Positions 1 through 8,891 of a DNA stretch of 64,000 nt are shown here, piece by piece. Each line of letters opens with the position of its first letter. The first letter of the stretch is position 1. The notes beneath the pieces are model-generated. The model was given only the letters and a program-made list of their open reading frames with translations, made no database searches and was not told the DNA's origin. Source of the DNA: Aneurinibacillus sp. REN35 (GTDB taxonomy: Bacteria; Bacillota; Bacilli; Aneurinibacillales; Aneurinibacillaceae); NCBI RefSeq assembly GCF_041379945.2, contig NZ_JBFTXJ020000017.1, positions 1-64,000 on the forward strand, written 5' to 3'. The position numbers were made by a program, and so were the translations under genes.

Positions 1-2
1 GG

Positions 3-509
3 GAGATGGGCTGGAAGGATATTCGCCCGATTATGGTCGAGACGATCAATATTACATCGATGATTTTCTTGATTATTGCTGCCGCCAGCCTGTTTGGTCT
101 GTACCTGACCAATGAACAGGTACCACAAATTGTCGGTGCTTGGATTGCGGAAAGCGACATGAATAAATGGGTGTTCTTCTTAATCGTCAATATCTTGTTC
201 TTTATTATGGGTACGTTCCTTGAGGCGGTCTCAGTCATTCTGATCACGCTGCCGATCCTGCTGCCGATCATCAAGCACCTGGGGATCGATCCGATTCACT
301 TCGCGATCGTGATGACGGTGAACATGGAGCTGGCGATGATTACGCCGCCGGTCGGTCTGAACTTGTTTGTGGTAGGCGGGATTGCGAAGGAGAAGCTCGA
401 AGTGGTCGTACGCGGGGTCATCCCGTTTATCCTGTTATTCATTGTGGTGCTGGCCTTATTTGTGATCTTCCCGCAGCTCTCTCTCTGGCTGCCGGGTATG
501 ATGGAATAA
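3..509 (+). CDS. TRAP transporter large permease (DctM-like), C-terminal part
   Basis: The reading frame is open to the left edge, so only about the last 168 codons are present. The protein is very hydrophobic, with about four membrane segments, and carries the late DctM signature around ITPPVGLNLFVVGGIAK. Tripartite ATP-independent periplasmic transporters of this type take up organic acids with a sodium gradient, using an extracytoplasmic binding protein and a small membrane subunit, which must lie upstream if present. The next gene starts 23 bases downstream on the same strand, so this is probably one operon with the PrpD and fumarase-type genes. Family assignment is firm; the substrate (a dicarboxylate) is inferred only from neighbours. 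Confidence 0.88.
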   Translation, partial: EMGWKDIRPIMVETINITSMIFLIIAAASLFGLYLTNEQVPQIVGAWIAESDMNKWVFFLIVNILFFIMGTFLEAVSVILITLPILLPIIKHLGIDPIHFAIVMTVNMELAMITPPVGLNLFVVGGIAKEKLEVVVRGVIPFILLFIVVLALFVIFPQLSLWLPGMME

Positions 510-532
510 TAGAGTAGAAAGGAAGAGATACG

Positions 533-1900
533 ATGAGTATAAGTCGACAGCTTGCTTCTTACCTTGTGCAAGCAACATATGAAGACATGCCTGCGGAGGC
601 TATAGAATATACGAAGTTATGTATGCTGGATTGGTTGGGCTCTGCCATTGCCGGCCGGAATACACCACCGATCCGCATGATTCAAGAGATGGTAGAGGAG
701 GCAGGCGGTCATCCGCAAGCTACCCTTATAACAGGTGGCAAGTCTTCAGTTCAGCAAGCGGCGTTTATCAATGGAGCGTCAAGTCATATCGTGGAGCTTG
801 ATGATATTCATAAAGCGTCCATCGTCCATGCGGCGACCGTCGTTATTCCTGCTGCGCTCGCAGTAGCAGAATGGCGGGGAGCGAGCGGACAGGAGCTATT
901 AGTATCCATCGCCCTTGGCTATGAAGTATGTTATCGGGTGGGGGAAGCAGTTGGACCGTCGCATTATTATCATTGGCATAATACAGCCACCTGCGGAACG
1001 TTTGGTGCGGCGGCGGCAGCGGGAAAATTACTTGGCCTCAATGAAGAGCAGATGGTGCATGCATTGGGCAATGCCGGAACACAGGCCGCCGGTCTATGGG
1101 AGTTCATTGAAACAGGCGCGATGTCTAAGCAGCTGCATCCTGGAAAGGCTGCGATGAATGGCGTGCTTGCCGCCCTTCTTGCAGAGAAGGGATTTACGGG
1201 GGCAGAAAAAATCTTTGAAGGTAAGCGGGGATTTTTTGAAGCGATGTCTGAATCGTATGATGCAGATAAGATGACGAGTCAGCTCGGCCGTGTATTTAAA
1301 ATTATGGAAAATTCATTCAAGGTACATGCGTCCTGCCGCCATACTCATCATGCGATGGATCTTATAAAATTGCTGCGTATGGATAAACGCATACAACCTG
1401 ATGATGTAAAATCTATCCGGGTCTACACGTATCAGGATGTTGTCAATATTACCGATAACCCTGATCCACACACTGTCTATGCATCGAAGTTCAGCCTTCA
1501 ATATTGTGTTGCGCTGACGTTAGTTACCGGGAAGACATCTCTTCCTGATTTTACGGAGGAGGCGCTTTATGATCGTGACATTCGAGCGGTTATGCCGAGA
1601 ATTTCCGTCCAAGTTGATCCTGCTATTCATGCAGCCTATCCGAACAAGTGGGGCGCAAGAGTAGAAGTGGAGCTAGAAAATGGGGAGTGTATGGAGTTTA
1701 CTACCGATTATCCGAAAGGTGATCCGGAGAATCCGGTATCAGCCGCTGAATTAATAGAGAAGTTCCGCGTGTTGACCGCAGCTCTTGCAGAAGAGGAACG
1801 TGAACGATTGATTCAAGCGGTTATGAGCATAGAGAAGGCGGCGGCCGCTAGTGATGTATGGGTAGTACAGTTCGTCGGAGAAGAATTATGCGAGAAGTAA
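533..1900 (+). CDS. MmgE/PrpD family protein
   Basis: A 455-residue protein of the usual length for the MmgE/PrpD family, which includes 2-methylcitrate dehydratase, cis-aconitate decarboxylase and iminodisuccinate epimerase. Family features seen are the N-terminal ALAVAEWRGASGQELL region, the histidine-rich HWHNTATCGTFGAAAAAGKL stretch near residue 145 and KVHASCRHTHHAMD near residue 265. The ribosome site aaaggaag sits before the ATG. It lies between a TRAP permease and a class I hydro-lyase. That context suggests isomerisation or dehydration of an imported di- or tricarboxylate rather than the methylcitrate cycle, because no prpB or prpC is present. The exact substrate cannot be read from sequence. 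Confidence 0.88.
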   Translation: MSISRQLASYLVQATYEDMPAEAIEYTKLCMLDWLGSAIAGRNTPPIRMIQEMVEEAGGHPQATLITGGKSSVQQAAFINGASSHIVELDDIHKASIVHAATVVIPAALAVAEWRGASGQELLVSIALGYEVCYRVGEAVGPSHYYHWHNTATCGTFGAAAAAGKLLGLNEEQMVHALGNAGTQAAGLWEFIETGAMSKQLHPGKAAMNGVLAALLAEKGFTGAEKIFEGKRGFFEAMSESYDADKMTSQLGRVFKIMENSFKVHASCRHTHHAMDLIKLLRMDKRIQPDDVKSIRVYTYQDVVNITDNPDPHTVYASKFSLQYCVALTLVTGKTSLPDFTEEALYDRDIRAVMPRISVQVDPAIHAAYPNKWGARVEVELENGECMEFTTDYPKGDPENPVSAAELIEKFRVLTAALAEEERERLIQAVMSIEKAAAASDVWVVQFVGEELCEK

Positions 1901-2730
1901 ATGTAGATCAGATTACGGCCGCAGTAAAAAAGCTGTGCATGGATGCAAATTACGAGTTAAGCGGTGACGTAGTAGCCGCATTTCAAGAGGCGGCTCAAGC
2001 AGAAGAATCACCGGTCGGCAAAAGCGTCATCGATCAGTTGATTGCTAATGCCGAGATCGCTGCGGCAGAGCGTGTACCGATGTGCCAGGATACGGGGATG
2101 GCGATCTTCTTTGTTGAATTAGGTCAGGATTGTCGGATTACGGGAGGGCGGCTATATGACGCCATTAATGAAGGAATTCGACAAGGCTATGGAGAAGGAT
2201 ACCTGCGGGCTTCTGTCATAGAGGATCCGCTGCGAAGACAGAATACAGGCGATAATACGCCTGGGATCATTCATGTAGAACTTGTAGAAGGCGATACGTG
2301 TACGCTGCATATGACAGCCAAAGGATTCGGAAGTGAGAATATGAGCCGCTTGCAAATGCTAAAGCCTTCCGATGGAATTGAAGGTGTGAAGGCATTTATT
2401 ATTGAGACGGTAAAGCTAGCAGGACCCAGCGCATGTCCACCGATGGTTGTCGGGGTTGGATTGGGCGGTACATTCGAGAAGTCAGCCTACCTTGCAAAAA
2501 AGTCGTTACTGCGTCCGCTTGGTCAGCGGCATGAGCGGGCTGACATCGCAAAGCTAGAAGAAGAAGTAATGGCAGATATCAATCGCCTTGGTATTGGACC
2601 GCAAGGAATGGGCGGGCGAACCACCGCATTGGATGTGCATATTGAAGTATTTGCGACTCATATTGCGGGTCTGCCGGTTGCCGTCAACATTAATTGTCAC
2701 GCGAGCCGTCACAAAACGGCTGTCGTATAA
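1888..2730 (+). CDS. Class I fumarate hydratase/tartrate dehydratase, alpha subunit (N-terminal type)
   Basis: About 280 residues. The three expected iron-sulfur cysteines are visible in PMCQDTG (near residue 65), PSACPPMVVGVGLGG (near 185) and INCHASRH near the C-terminus. These bind a [4Fe-4S] cluster used to hydrate or dehydrate a dicarboxylate (fumarate, tartrate or mesaconate). I chose the ATG at 1888, preceded by cggagaag; this overlaps the end of the PrpD gene by 13 bases. An ATG at 1858 in frame would add ten residues that do not look like the family N-terminus. The beta subunit follows 11 bases later. Whether it acts on fumarate or tartrate is not decidable here. Confidence 0.9.
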   Translation: MREVNVDQITAAVKKLCMDANYELSGDVVAAFQEAAQAEESPVGKSVIDQLIANAEIAAAERVPMCQDTGMAIFFVELGQDCRITGGRLYDAINEGIRQGYGEGYLRASVIEDPLRRQNTGDNTPGIIHVELVEGDTCTLHMTAKGFGSENMSRLQMLKPSDGIEGVKAFIIETVKLAGPSACPPMVVGVGLGGTFEKSAYLAKKSLLRPLGQRHERADIAKLEEEVMADINRLGIGPQGMGGRTTALDVHIEVFATHIAGLPVAVNINCHASRHKTAVV

Positions 2731-2741
2731 GGAGGGTGTAT

Positions 2742-3290
2742 ATGAAGCACATACAGCTTCCGCTGACAGAAGAACAGGCAGCAGAGTTGCGATCGGGTGA
2801 TCGAGTGGAGCTGACGGGTATTCTTTATACGGCGAGAGATGCCGCACATAAAAGAATGCAGGAGGCACTTGATCGGGGAGAGTCGCTTCCCATCGAGATG
2901 GACGGTCAGATCATCTACTATGTCGGACCGACACCGCCCAAACCGGGGGAGGTCATCGGTTCGGCAGGTCCTACGACAAGCAGCCGGATGGATGCCTATA
3001 CGCCAGATCTGCTTGCGGAAGGTCTGCGGGGTATGATTGGAAAAGGAAAACGAAGTGAGGCCGTCAAGCAAGCGATGATGGCCCACCGCGCCGTATACTT
3101 TGCGGCGGTGGGTGGAGCGGCGGCTTTGATCGCTAAAACCATTCGCTCAGCGAACGTTATAGCATACGAAGATTTAGGAACAGAGGCCATATATCGGTTG
3201 GAGGTAGATCACTTTCCTGCAATTGTGATCAACGATACGCATGGTCATGATCTATATGAGCAGGGGGAGAATCAATACAGACATAGGTAG
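2742..3290 (+). CDS. Class I fumarate hydratase/tartrate dehydratase, beta subunit (C-terminal type)
   Basis: 182 residues, the usual size of the separate beta subunit. Family features are LRSGDRVELTGILYTARDAAHKR near the N-terminus, the YVGPTPPKPGEVIGSAGPTT block and a C-terminal FPAIVINDTHGHDLY segment. The start is the ATG at 2742 after the strong site aaggagg; the frame stays open further upstream but inside the alpha gene. It forms the hydro-lyase with the alpha subunit encoded immediately upstream. The close spacing implies translational coupling. Confidence 0.9.
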   Translation: MKHIQLPLTEEQAAELRSGDRVELTGILYTARDAAHKRMQEALDRGESLPIEMDGQIIYYVGPTPPKPGEVIGSAGPTTSSRMDAYTPDLLAEGLRGMIGKGKRSEAVKQAMMAHRAVYFAAVGGAAALIAKTIRSANVIAYEDLGTEAIYRLEVDHFPAIVINDTHGHDLYEQGENQYRHR

Positions 3291-3320
3291 CGGATAAAGA
3301 GAGAGGATAGAGAGGCTGAA

Positions 3321-4736
3321 GTGGATATGAATAAAGAGGCTAAGCAAAAGTGGATGGGCGGAGTAGCGGGTGCGTTTGTGTTTGGCGCACTCTTTTTTCT
3401 ATTGCCGGAGGAAGTAGGCTATGCAGCGCGCATGACCCTTGCGGTTACAGGGCTTGCGATTGTATTGTGGATTGCAGAGACATTTCCTATTGGCCAGACA
3501 TCCTTTTTAATTCTTTTGCTCATCAGTATCACGGGGGTGGTACCACTTGATACCGCATTAAGCGGATTTGCTTCCGGGGCTATTTTTCTTATTATTGCAG
3601 GGATGATGATGGCGAAGGCTGTAAATGATACACTGTTGATTCAGCGCCTAACCTATTATGTGTTAATGAAAGTAGGCTCTTCGACATCACGCATCCTAGC
3701 GGGCATTCTGATGATCTCACAGATTCAGGCCTTATTCATTCCTGCTACGGCAGTACGTACGAGTTTATTGCTTCCGGCTATCATTCATGTGATGAAAACA
3801 TTCGATTATCAGGCCCACCCTAACATTCGCAGACAATTCATGCTTGGCGTTGCCTTTGGCGGGAATATCAGCGGTACGGCTATTTTACCGGCAGCGATCG
3901 GCAATGTATTAGCGGTTGAGATTCTAAATATGTACCTTCATACTAATATTTCCTATATGCAGTGGTTCCTGCTTGCTTTTCCCATCTGGTTTTTGCTTAT
4001 TCCTGCAGTATGGTACATCCTGCTGCGTTCCTATCCGGCGGAAGTGAAAGAGATTGTAGGCATACAAGAAGAGATGGAGCGGCGATACCGCGAGCTTGGT
4101 CCCCTAACAGCGCCGGAGAAGCGATGCCTGCTTATTCTTGGAGGTACCGTAGCATTGTGGATGACGGAATCTCTGCATCATATGGTCCCGGCTATCCCAG
4201 CGATTCTTGCTGTTGTTGTGCTTAGTATGCCGCGTATCGGCGTAACCAAATGGGAGCATACCACCAAGATCAGTCTCGACACCGTATTTATTCTAGGAAT
4301 TACACTATCGCTTGGCAGAGTATTAAACGAGACAGGAGCCATTGATTATATTAGCGGCCTATTAGAGCACGGATGGCTGACGAACGGTCTGCATACCCCG
4401 CTGCTCGGCGTTTTGTTTGTGGTATTGCTTACACAGATTTACCATCTTGGCGTGTCAAATGTCTCAACCGCTATCGTTACTCTTTTGCCCATTCTAATCG
4501 GTATCGCCAGCAAAGCGGGAGCCGATCCGGTCGTGGTTGCTTTTACGGCGGCATTGACCTGTCTATTCGGCTTTATTCTTGTAGTAGAGACAATGCCGAA
4601 TGTGTTGGTACAGGCCAGCGGTTATATCAGACAGCGCGAATTCTTCCTGCCTGGCTTATGGGCCACGCTGGCTTCCATAGTCATTACGTTATTGACGGCT
4701 GCTACCTGGTGGAGATGGATGGGGTTTATGTCTTGA
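3321..4736 (+). CDS. DASS/SLC13-family anion (dicarboxylate) transporter
   Basis: 471 residues with about 12 hydrophobic segments. It resembles sodium-coupled divalent-anion symporters (SLC13/CitT type): FPIGQTSFLILLLISITGV, FGGNISGTAILPAAIGN and the late VSNVSTAIVTLLPILIG segment fit the duplicated SNT-like substrate loops. Translation may start at GTG 3321 or ATG 3327. It closes the gene set that starts with a TRAP permease, so the locus has two unrelated transporters for what is probably the same class of dicarboxylates (uptake plus exchange or efflux). A strong terminator follows at once. Confidence 0.82.
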   Translation: MDMNKEAKQKWMGGVAGAFVFGALFFLLPEEVGYAARMTLAVTGLAIVLWIAETFPIGQTSFLILLLISITGVVPLDTALSGFASGAIFLIIAGMMMAKAVNDTLLIQRLTYYVLMKVGSSTSRILAGILMISQIQALFIPATAVRTSLLLPAIIHVMKTFDYQAHPNIRRQFMLGVAFGGNISGTAILPAAIGNVLAVEILNMYLHTNISYMQWFLLAFPIWFLLIPAVWYILLRSYPAEVKEIVGIQEEMERRYRELGPLTAPEKRCLLILGGTVALWMTESLHHMVPAIPAILAVVVLSMPRIGVTKWEHTTKISLDTVFILGITLSLGRVLNETGAIDYISGLLEHGWLTNGLHTPLLGVLFVVLLTQIYHLGVSNVSTAIVTLLPILIGIASKAGADPVVVAFTAALTCLFGFILVVETMPNVLVQASGYIRQREFFLPGLWATLASIVITLLTAATWWRWMGFMS

Positions 4737-4760
4737 GATAGGGAAGTTGTGAACGAAGTG

Positions 4761-4802
4761 AAAAGAACCCGCAGCCCTTTTTTGTTGGCTGCGGGTTCTT
4801 TT
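4761..4802. terminator. Bidirectional intrinsic terminator between convergent genes
   Basis: A 16-bp stem, aaaagaacccgcagcc paired with ggctgcgggttctttt, with T-rich flanks on both strands. It separates the plus-strand transporter operon from the minus-strand symporter gene. Confidence 0.9.
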
Positions 4803-4817
4803 CGCTTTTATATGGAC

Positions 4818-6425
4818 TTACGGCATGGCGAGAGAGATAGGCCAATAATAGAAAGCGAATGTAATTGCAATAATAACAATGCCGCTCATCATTAGATAGC
4901 CGGGATACCTGCGCGTTATGGTCATCTCTTCTGACTCATTCGGATCAATCGGACGTTTTAGAATTCTCTCCTGATAGGCTCGTTCCCCATCGCTTACGAT
5001 ACCGAATCTAGATACGGTAAATAATGTTACTGTGCTGAGGAGCACACCAATAATAACCGGATTGGCGTATACAGGAAGGGGCACACCAAGAGATTTAAGA
5101 CTTTCTCCGAGAATGACACCCAAAAATCCAACAATGATGCTCCAGAAGGCACCGCTTTTGGTTACTTTTTTTGAATATACACTTGCAAATGCCACCGGCC
5201 CCCATGAGGCGGCGAACAGCGTAGCCGCGAAGTATCCGATCCACATGACGGACGGCGGCTGCCATAATCCGATCAGCAGGATGACAATACTGATGACAAT
5301 CATGGAGATACGACTCGCTCGCAGCAGTTGTTTATCTGAATACGTTTTATTGCGTGCCTGCTCCATCAGATCCCTTGTAATGCTGCTGCCGATAAGCTGT
5401 AGAAAGCTTGAAGCCGAAGAGAGAGCTGCTGCCATAATACCGCTGACAATAATGACACCAAGCCAGGTGGGAACAATATTCATGGCCGCCCAGATGAATA
5501 CTTTTTCGGGTGGAGCGATGTCGGACTTGATTGTTGTAATGGTAGAGATACTGATATGAAGAAATAAATAGATTGTAATAATGGAGATGGTTGCCCATAC
5601 ACCGGAACGGATGGCGACATGTTCATTTCTTGCCATCAGATAACGGCTGCTCTGCCATGGGCTGATGGCGATAACAGCTCCCCATACCAATCCGAAAATA
5701 ACAGCCCAGGCCAACGCTTCCCACGGTGTACCCATAGACGCTTGAGGTCCGGTAATGCCGTGCCAGCTTAGCAGATCAGGGCGGGTCGTTGATTGCGCCG
5801 CCTTCGTAATCGCCCAAGGGAAGCCACCGGCCGCTTTAATAATGAAGGGAAAAGCAAGATAGGTGGCAATAGAGAATAAAAAGAACATGACTGTATCATT
5901 TACCATAACACCTTTTGCGCCAGAGAGTATGGTAAAGGAAGAATAGACGATCCACATAATTAATAAAGCGACCGTATAGGATACTCCCGAAATCTCAGAC
6001 AGCAAGACAGCGGCACCCTGCGTAACCGCCACGAGGTAAGCAGCGACCCCAAGCACGGTAGTAATGGCCGCCGCCATGCGAACCTTATTGGATTGAAAGC
6101 GATTGCCAAAATACTCAGGAACCGTTAAGGACTGGCTTCTGCGTAAATACCGTCCGAACAAGAAGACTCCGAATACGTATCCGCTCGCATTAAAGATAAC
6201 GAGGATAAGCAAAAGAATAGGATAGCCTTCATACGAAAAACCGGCTTCGCCCATAAAGGAAACCGTACTTAGAAAAGAGGCGACCAATGTCCCTGTGATC
6301 ATGAGCGTCGAACCGCTGCGCCCCGATACATAATATTCTTCGGAGCTTTTTACTTTTTGTGATAAGAAGACACCGATCAATACATACACGATAAACGAGA
6401 TAATAATACCAACCGTAAAAATCAT
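4818..6425 (-). CDS. Sodium:solute symporter (SSS family)
   Basis: 535 residues with about 13 membrane segments. SSS/SLC5 features include the N-terminal EEYYVSGRS motif after the first helix, the SFLSTVSFMGEAGFSYEGYP unwound-helix region and SSASSFLQLIGSSITRDL late in the core. It would import an organic acid or similar solute with Na+. Its ATG follows the stop codon of the small upstream gene without any gap (TAA-ATG), so the two are translationally coupled. A -24/-12 type promoter lies ahead of the pair, next to the sigma-54 activator gene, which suggests induction by a metabolite sensed by that activator. The substrate is unknown. Confidence 0.9.
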   Translation of the reverse strand: MIFTVGIIISFIVYVLIGVFLSQKVKSSEEYYVSGRSGSTLMITGTLVASFLSTVSFMGEAGFSYEGYPILLLILVIFNASGYVFGVFLFGRYLRRSQSLTVPEYFGNRFQSNKVRMAAAITTVLGVAAYLVAVTQGAAVLLSEISGVSYTVALLIMWIVYSSFTILSGAKGVMVNDTVMFFLFSIATYLAFPFIIKAAGGFPWAITKAAQSTTRPDLLSWHGITGPQASMGTPWEALAWAVIFGLVWGAVIAISPWQSSRYLMARNEHVAIRSGVWATISIITIYLFLHISISTITTIKSDIAPPEKVFIWAAMNIVPTWLGVIIVSGIMAAALSSASSFLQLIGSSITRDLMEQARNKTYSDKQLLRASRISMIVISIVILLIGLWQPPSVMWIGYFAATLFAASWGPVAFASVYSKKVTKSGAFWSIIVGFLGVILGESLKSLGVPLPVYANPVIIGVLLSTVTLFTVSRFGIVSDGERAYQERILKRPIDPNESEEMTITRRYPGYLMMSGIVIIAITFAFYYWPISLAMP

Positions 6426-6605
6426 TTACATCCCTACCTTTCCGTACGAAGCAGCAGCGTCGGTATTTTCTCTTTTCTTCTCCAACTCCATCTCCTGTTG
6501 TGCACAAGTAGCTTGCTGCTCCATTCTCCGAAGAAACGCACGTGTACAAAGCCCGATAATCAGCAGGGACCCTCCATAGCCAATACTGAAAAGAAATTCG
6601 CCCAT
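6426..6605 (-). CDS. Small membrane protein, likely symporter accessory subunit
   Basis: A 59-codon gene with a strong ribosome site (cgaggaggtccaca before ATG) whose stop TAA is immediately followed by the ATG of the symporter. The product has one N-terminal membrane helix (FLFSIGYGGSLLIIGLCTRAF) and a charged cytoplasmic tail rich in Glu, Gln and Lys. Small partner proteins are known next to SSS symporters (for example DUF4212-type and short symporter accessory proteins); this one is shorter than DUF4212 and has one helix, not two. Its function as a stabilising or regulatory subunit is inference from coupling. Confidence 0.78.
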   Translation of the reverse strand: MGEFLFSIGYGGSLLIIGLCTRAFLRRMEQQATCAQQEMELEKKRENTDAAASYGKVGM

Positions 6606-6654
6606 TTGTGGACCTCCTCGCTACAATAAATTATTCGTGTCTACTGTTTACTGT

Positions 6655-6670
6655 AGCAATTTTTATACCA
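6655..6670 (-). promoter_or_regulatory. Sigma-54 promoter for the symporter pair
   Basis: On the minus strand the 81-bp gap between regulator and small gene holds TGGTATAAAAATTGCT: GG and GC are exactly ten bases apart, as the -24/-12 promoter requires, with the -12 box TTGCT perfect and the -24 box TGGTAT one base off TGGCAT. It lies about 50 bases before the first ATG. Confidence 0.7.
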
Positions 6671-6678
6671 TGTTTTGA

Positions 6679-8460
6679 TTATTCTAACGATTGGCTGGAG
6701 GTAAGCTGGTATTTATGCAGCTTGCGCATGATTGTCGTCTGATTTACGTCCAATGCCTTGGCCATTTTTCTTGTTGTTTTGTGTTTGGTCAGCGCATAAG
6801 AAAGCACTTGCTTCTCCGTTTCTTCAACCGCTTGTTTGAGCGGCATAATTCCTGATACTTGAACCATGGATGGACGGCCTTCTTTATTAAAATGAAATGG
6901 CAGATCTTCAATAGAGACGATAGGTTTCCTTGACGTTACAACCATTTGTTCGATTAGATTCTCCAGTTCTCTAATGTTGCCCGGCCACTCGTGCAGTTGA
7001 AGAATGAGGCGAGAGCTCTCATCTAATGTGATAGACTGATTGTATTTTTCATTGAACTTATCGAGAAAGCGGTCAATAAGCAGTCCGATATCCTCTTTCC
7101 TTTCGCGAAGCGGAGGAATGCGGATGGGCACGACATGAAGACGATAGTATAGATCCTGTCGGAATGTTTTCTCCTGAATCATTTGACGCAGGTTTTTATT
7201 GGTCGCAGAAATAATGCGGATATCCGTTTGTTTTTCCTTCGTTCCACCTACCTTTTTGAAGGTTTTTTCTTGAACGAGATGAAGGATTTTTACTTGAAGA
7301 TCAAGCGGCATTTCTCCGATCTCGTCAAGAAACAATGTACCTCCGTCTGCCATCTCTACGAGTCCGGTTTTCCCCTGCTTGCTTGCTCCGGTAAAGGCCC
7401 CTGATTCATAGCCGAATAGTTCCGATTCGATCAGATTGGGCGGGATCGCTCCGCAGTTTACCTGCACAAATCGTTTGTCTTTACGTGGACTTAATTCATG
7501 GATAATCTTTGCCAGCACCCCTTTCCCGACACCTGATTCACCATGAATGAAGATTGAGGAGTCCATCGGTGCCACCTTTTCCGCCATCTCAATGACAGAA
7601 ATCATATTGTCCGATTGGGTAATCAGCTTGTTAAAGAAGATTGTTTTCTCCTGTGGATGTTTTGTGAGATTATGCTGCTTCATTCGTGCATCAGTCTGCT
7701 TAAGCTTATGCTTAATCTCTACCAGCTCGGAAATATCACGGGCATTGGAGACGATACGGTATAGCTTGCCTTCTTCATCAAATACAGGCTTAGCTGTTGT
7801 AAAGACGGTCTTTCCGTTCGGATAGGTTTGCTCGGCGGATTGTACTGTTTTTGTTTTCATCGTTCTTAGTGTAACGGAATTCACGATTAGTCCCTTTTTT
7901 ACGAGCTCCTCAATACTCTTATTCACATAAGCCTCCGGGGGAAGGCCCGTGAACTTCTTACAGGATTCGCTGACAAAAAGTGTCTTCCCCTGTGCGTCTG
8001 TTACGTAGATTTCGTCATAGGAGGAGTGCAGAATTTGTATCCATTCTTTATTCTCCTTCCGGGCGTTTTCTAGCTGCTCGTGCAGCGATTCATTTAATTT
8101 TAACAGGCTGTCGACTTTTTGCTGCTGCTGGTAGGTAGTAACCTCCAACGCGGTATAACATTGATAGTGTTTATGGTCCTCGATAATGAAGTAGTCGTAC
8201 GAGCAGCTCATCTCTTCATTGATGTCATCCAATGAACGAACTATGTAGAAGCTTGTATTTAAGTAATGATCCAGCGGTTTTTCACAGCCTCCTAGAGCGA
8301 TCGTTTTCCAAAAAATGTATTCCTCTAGAATACCGATAATGTGCAGAGCATCATCGACAATAAGGATCGGGAAAGCATTAAGAGCTGCCAGCCCCTTTAA
8401 TTCCAACAAACTTGTATCGGAAAAGACGGTAAGCGTCTCATTTGCTGGTAATTTGGTCAT
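6679..8460 (-). CDS. Sigma-54-dependent transcriptional activator (PAS, AAA+, Fis-type HTH)
   Basis: 593 residues. The N-terminal 110 residues resemble a degenerate CBS pair (FPILIVDDALHIIGILEE), then a short coiled coil, a PAS domain (about 130-245), the AAA+ domain (about 270-510) with Walker A GESGVGKG and the sigma-54 contact loop GAFTGA, and a C-terminal Fis-type helix-turn-helix. It is a one-component activator, sensing directly and not through a receiver domain. The start ATG follows aaggaggc. It lies between two sigma-54 promoters, one for the symporter pair downstream and one for the divergent enoate reductase, which are the obvious targets. The ligand is unknown. Confidence 0.93.
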   Translation of the reverse strand: MTKLPANETLTVFSDTSLLELKGLAALNAFPILIVDDALHIIGILEEYIFWKTIALGGCEKPLDHYLNTSFYIVRSLDDINEEMSCSYDYFIIEDHKHYQCYTALEVTTYQQQQKVDSLLKLNESLHEQLENARKENKEWIQILHSSYDEIYVTDAQGKTLFVSESCKKFTGLPPEAYVNKSIEELVKKGLIVNSVTLRTMKTKTVQSAEQTYPNGKTVFTTAKPVFDEEGKLYRIVSNARDISELVEIKHKLKQTDARMKQHNLTKHPQEKTIFFNKLITQSDNMISVIEMAEKVAPMDSSIFIHGESGVGKGVLAKIIHELSPRKDKRFVQVNCGAIPPNLIESELFGYESGAFTGASKQGKTGLVEMADGGTLFLDEIGEMPLDLQVKILHLVQEKTFKKVGGTKEKQTDIRIISATNKNLRQMIQEKTFRQDLYYRLHVVPIRIPPLRERKEDIGLLIDRFLDKFNEKYNQSITLDESSRLILQLHEWPGNIRELENLIEQMVVTSRKPIVSIEDLPFHFNKEGRPSMVQVSGIMPLKQAVEETEKQVLSYALTKHKTTRKMAKALDVNQTTIMRKLHKYQLTSSQSLE

Positions 8461-8629
8461 ATGAAGCCTCCTTATTCTGTAGTACGGATTAAAGTGAACA
8501 CAATTTGCATCGATTCCTCTCTAAAAATAGAAAAGATAGAATATTTTTTATTTTTTTATTTTCTCTCGAATACGTTGTTTTGTAAACGCTTTATTGTGCA
8601 AAAAATAAATTTTGTAATGGGGTTAAATT

Positions 8630-8668
8630 CGAACCTTTTATGCAACACATCGTTGCATAAAAGGTTCG
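8630..8668. promoter_or_regulatory. Perfect 17-bp inverted repeat, candidate activator binding site
   Basis: The arms cgaaccttttatgcaac and gttgcataaaaggttcg are perfect complements around a 5-base spacer. The repeat lies in the 431-bp divergent region between the sigma-54 activator and the enoate reductase, about 118 bp upstream of the -24/-12 promoter, the usual distance for an upstream activating sequence. A transcript hairpin is the alternative, but no U-tract follows. I see no gene in the rest of this divergent region. Confidence 0.65.
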
Positions 8669-8785
8669 ATTTTTGAAGAGAGAATAAATTGCATCAGCGA
8701 TCCAGCTAATTAGCAACGAAGCAGAGGTACGTGTTTCGTTTGTGTCTGGATACATGCATACATTTTTTGGGTTGTTGGTACGAAT

Positions 8786-8802
8786 CTGGCATGATCATTG
8801 CT
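8786..8802 (+). promoter_or_regulatory. Sigma-54 promoter of the enoate reductase gene
   Basis: CTGGCATGATCATTGCT matches the -24/-12 consensus YTGGCAYGRNNNTTGCW at every fixed position. Transcription should begin near 8812, which rules out start codons upstream of that point for the next gene. Confidence 0.88.
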
Positions 8803-8891
8803 TCTACATAAAATTACCACAGCTCATTTGGCTGCAAGTTTTGTTTATAGAAAGAGGATTGGAAGTATATTTGCGGAGGAGTGAACAGATA

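Noticed and set aside
8742-8891. N-terminal extension of the enoate reductase from the ATG at 8742
   Set aside because: The sigma-54 promoter at 8786-8802 lies inside the extension, and the family N-terminus begins after GTG 8892, which has its own ribosome site.
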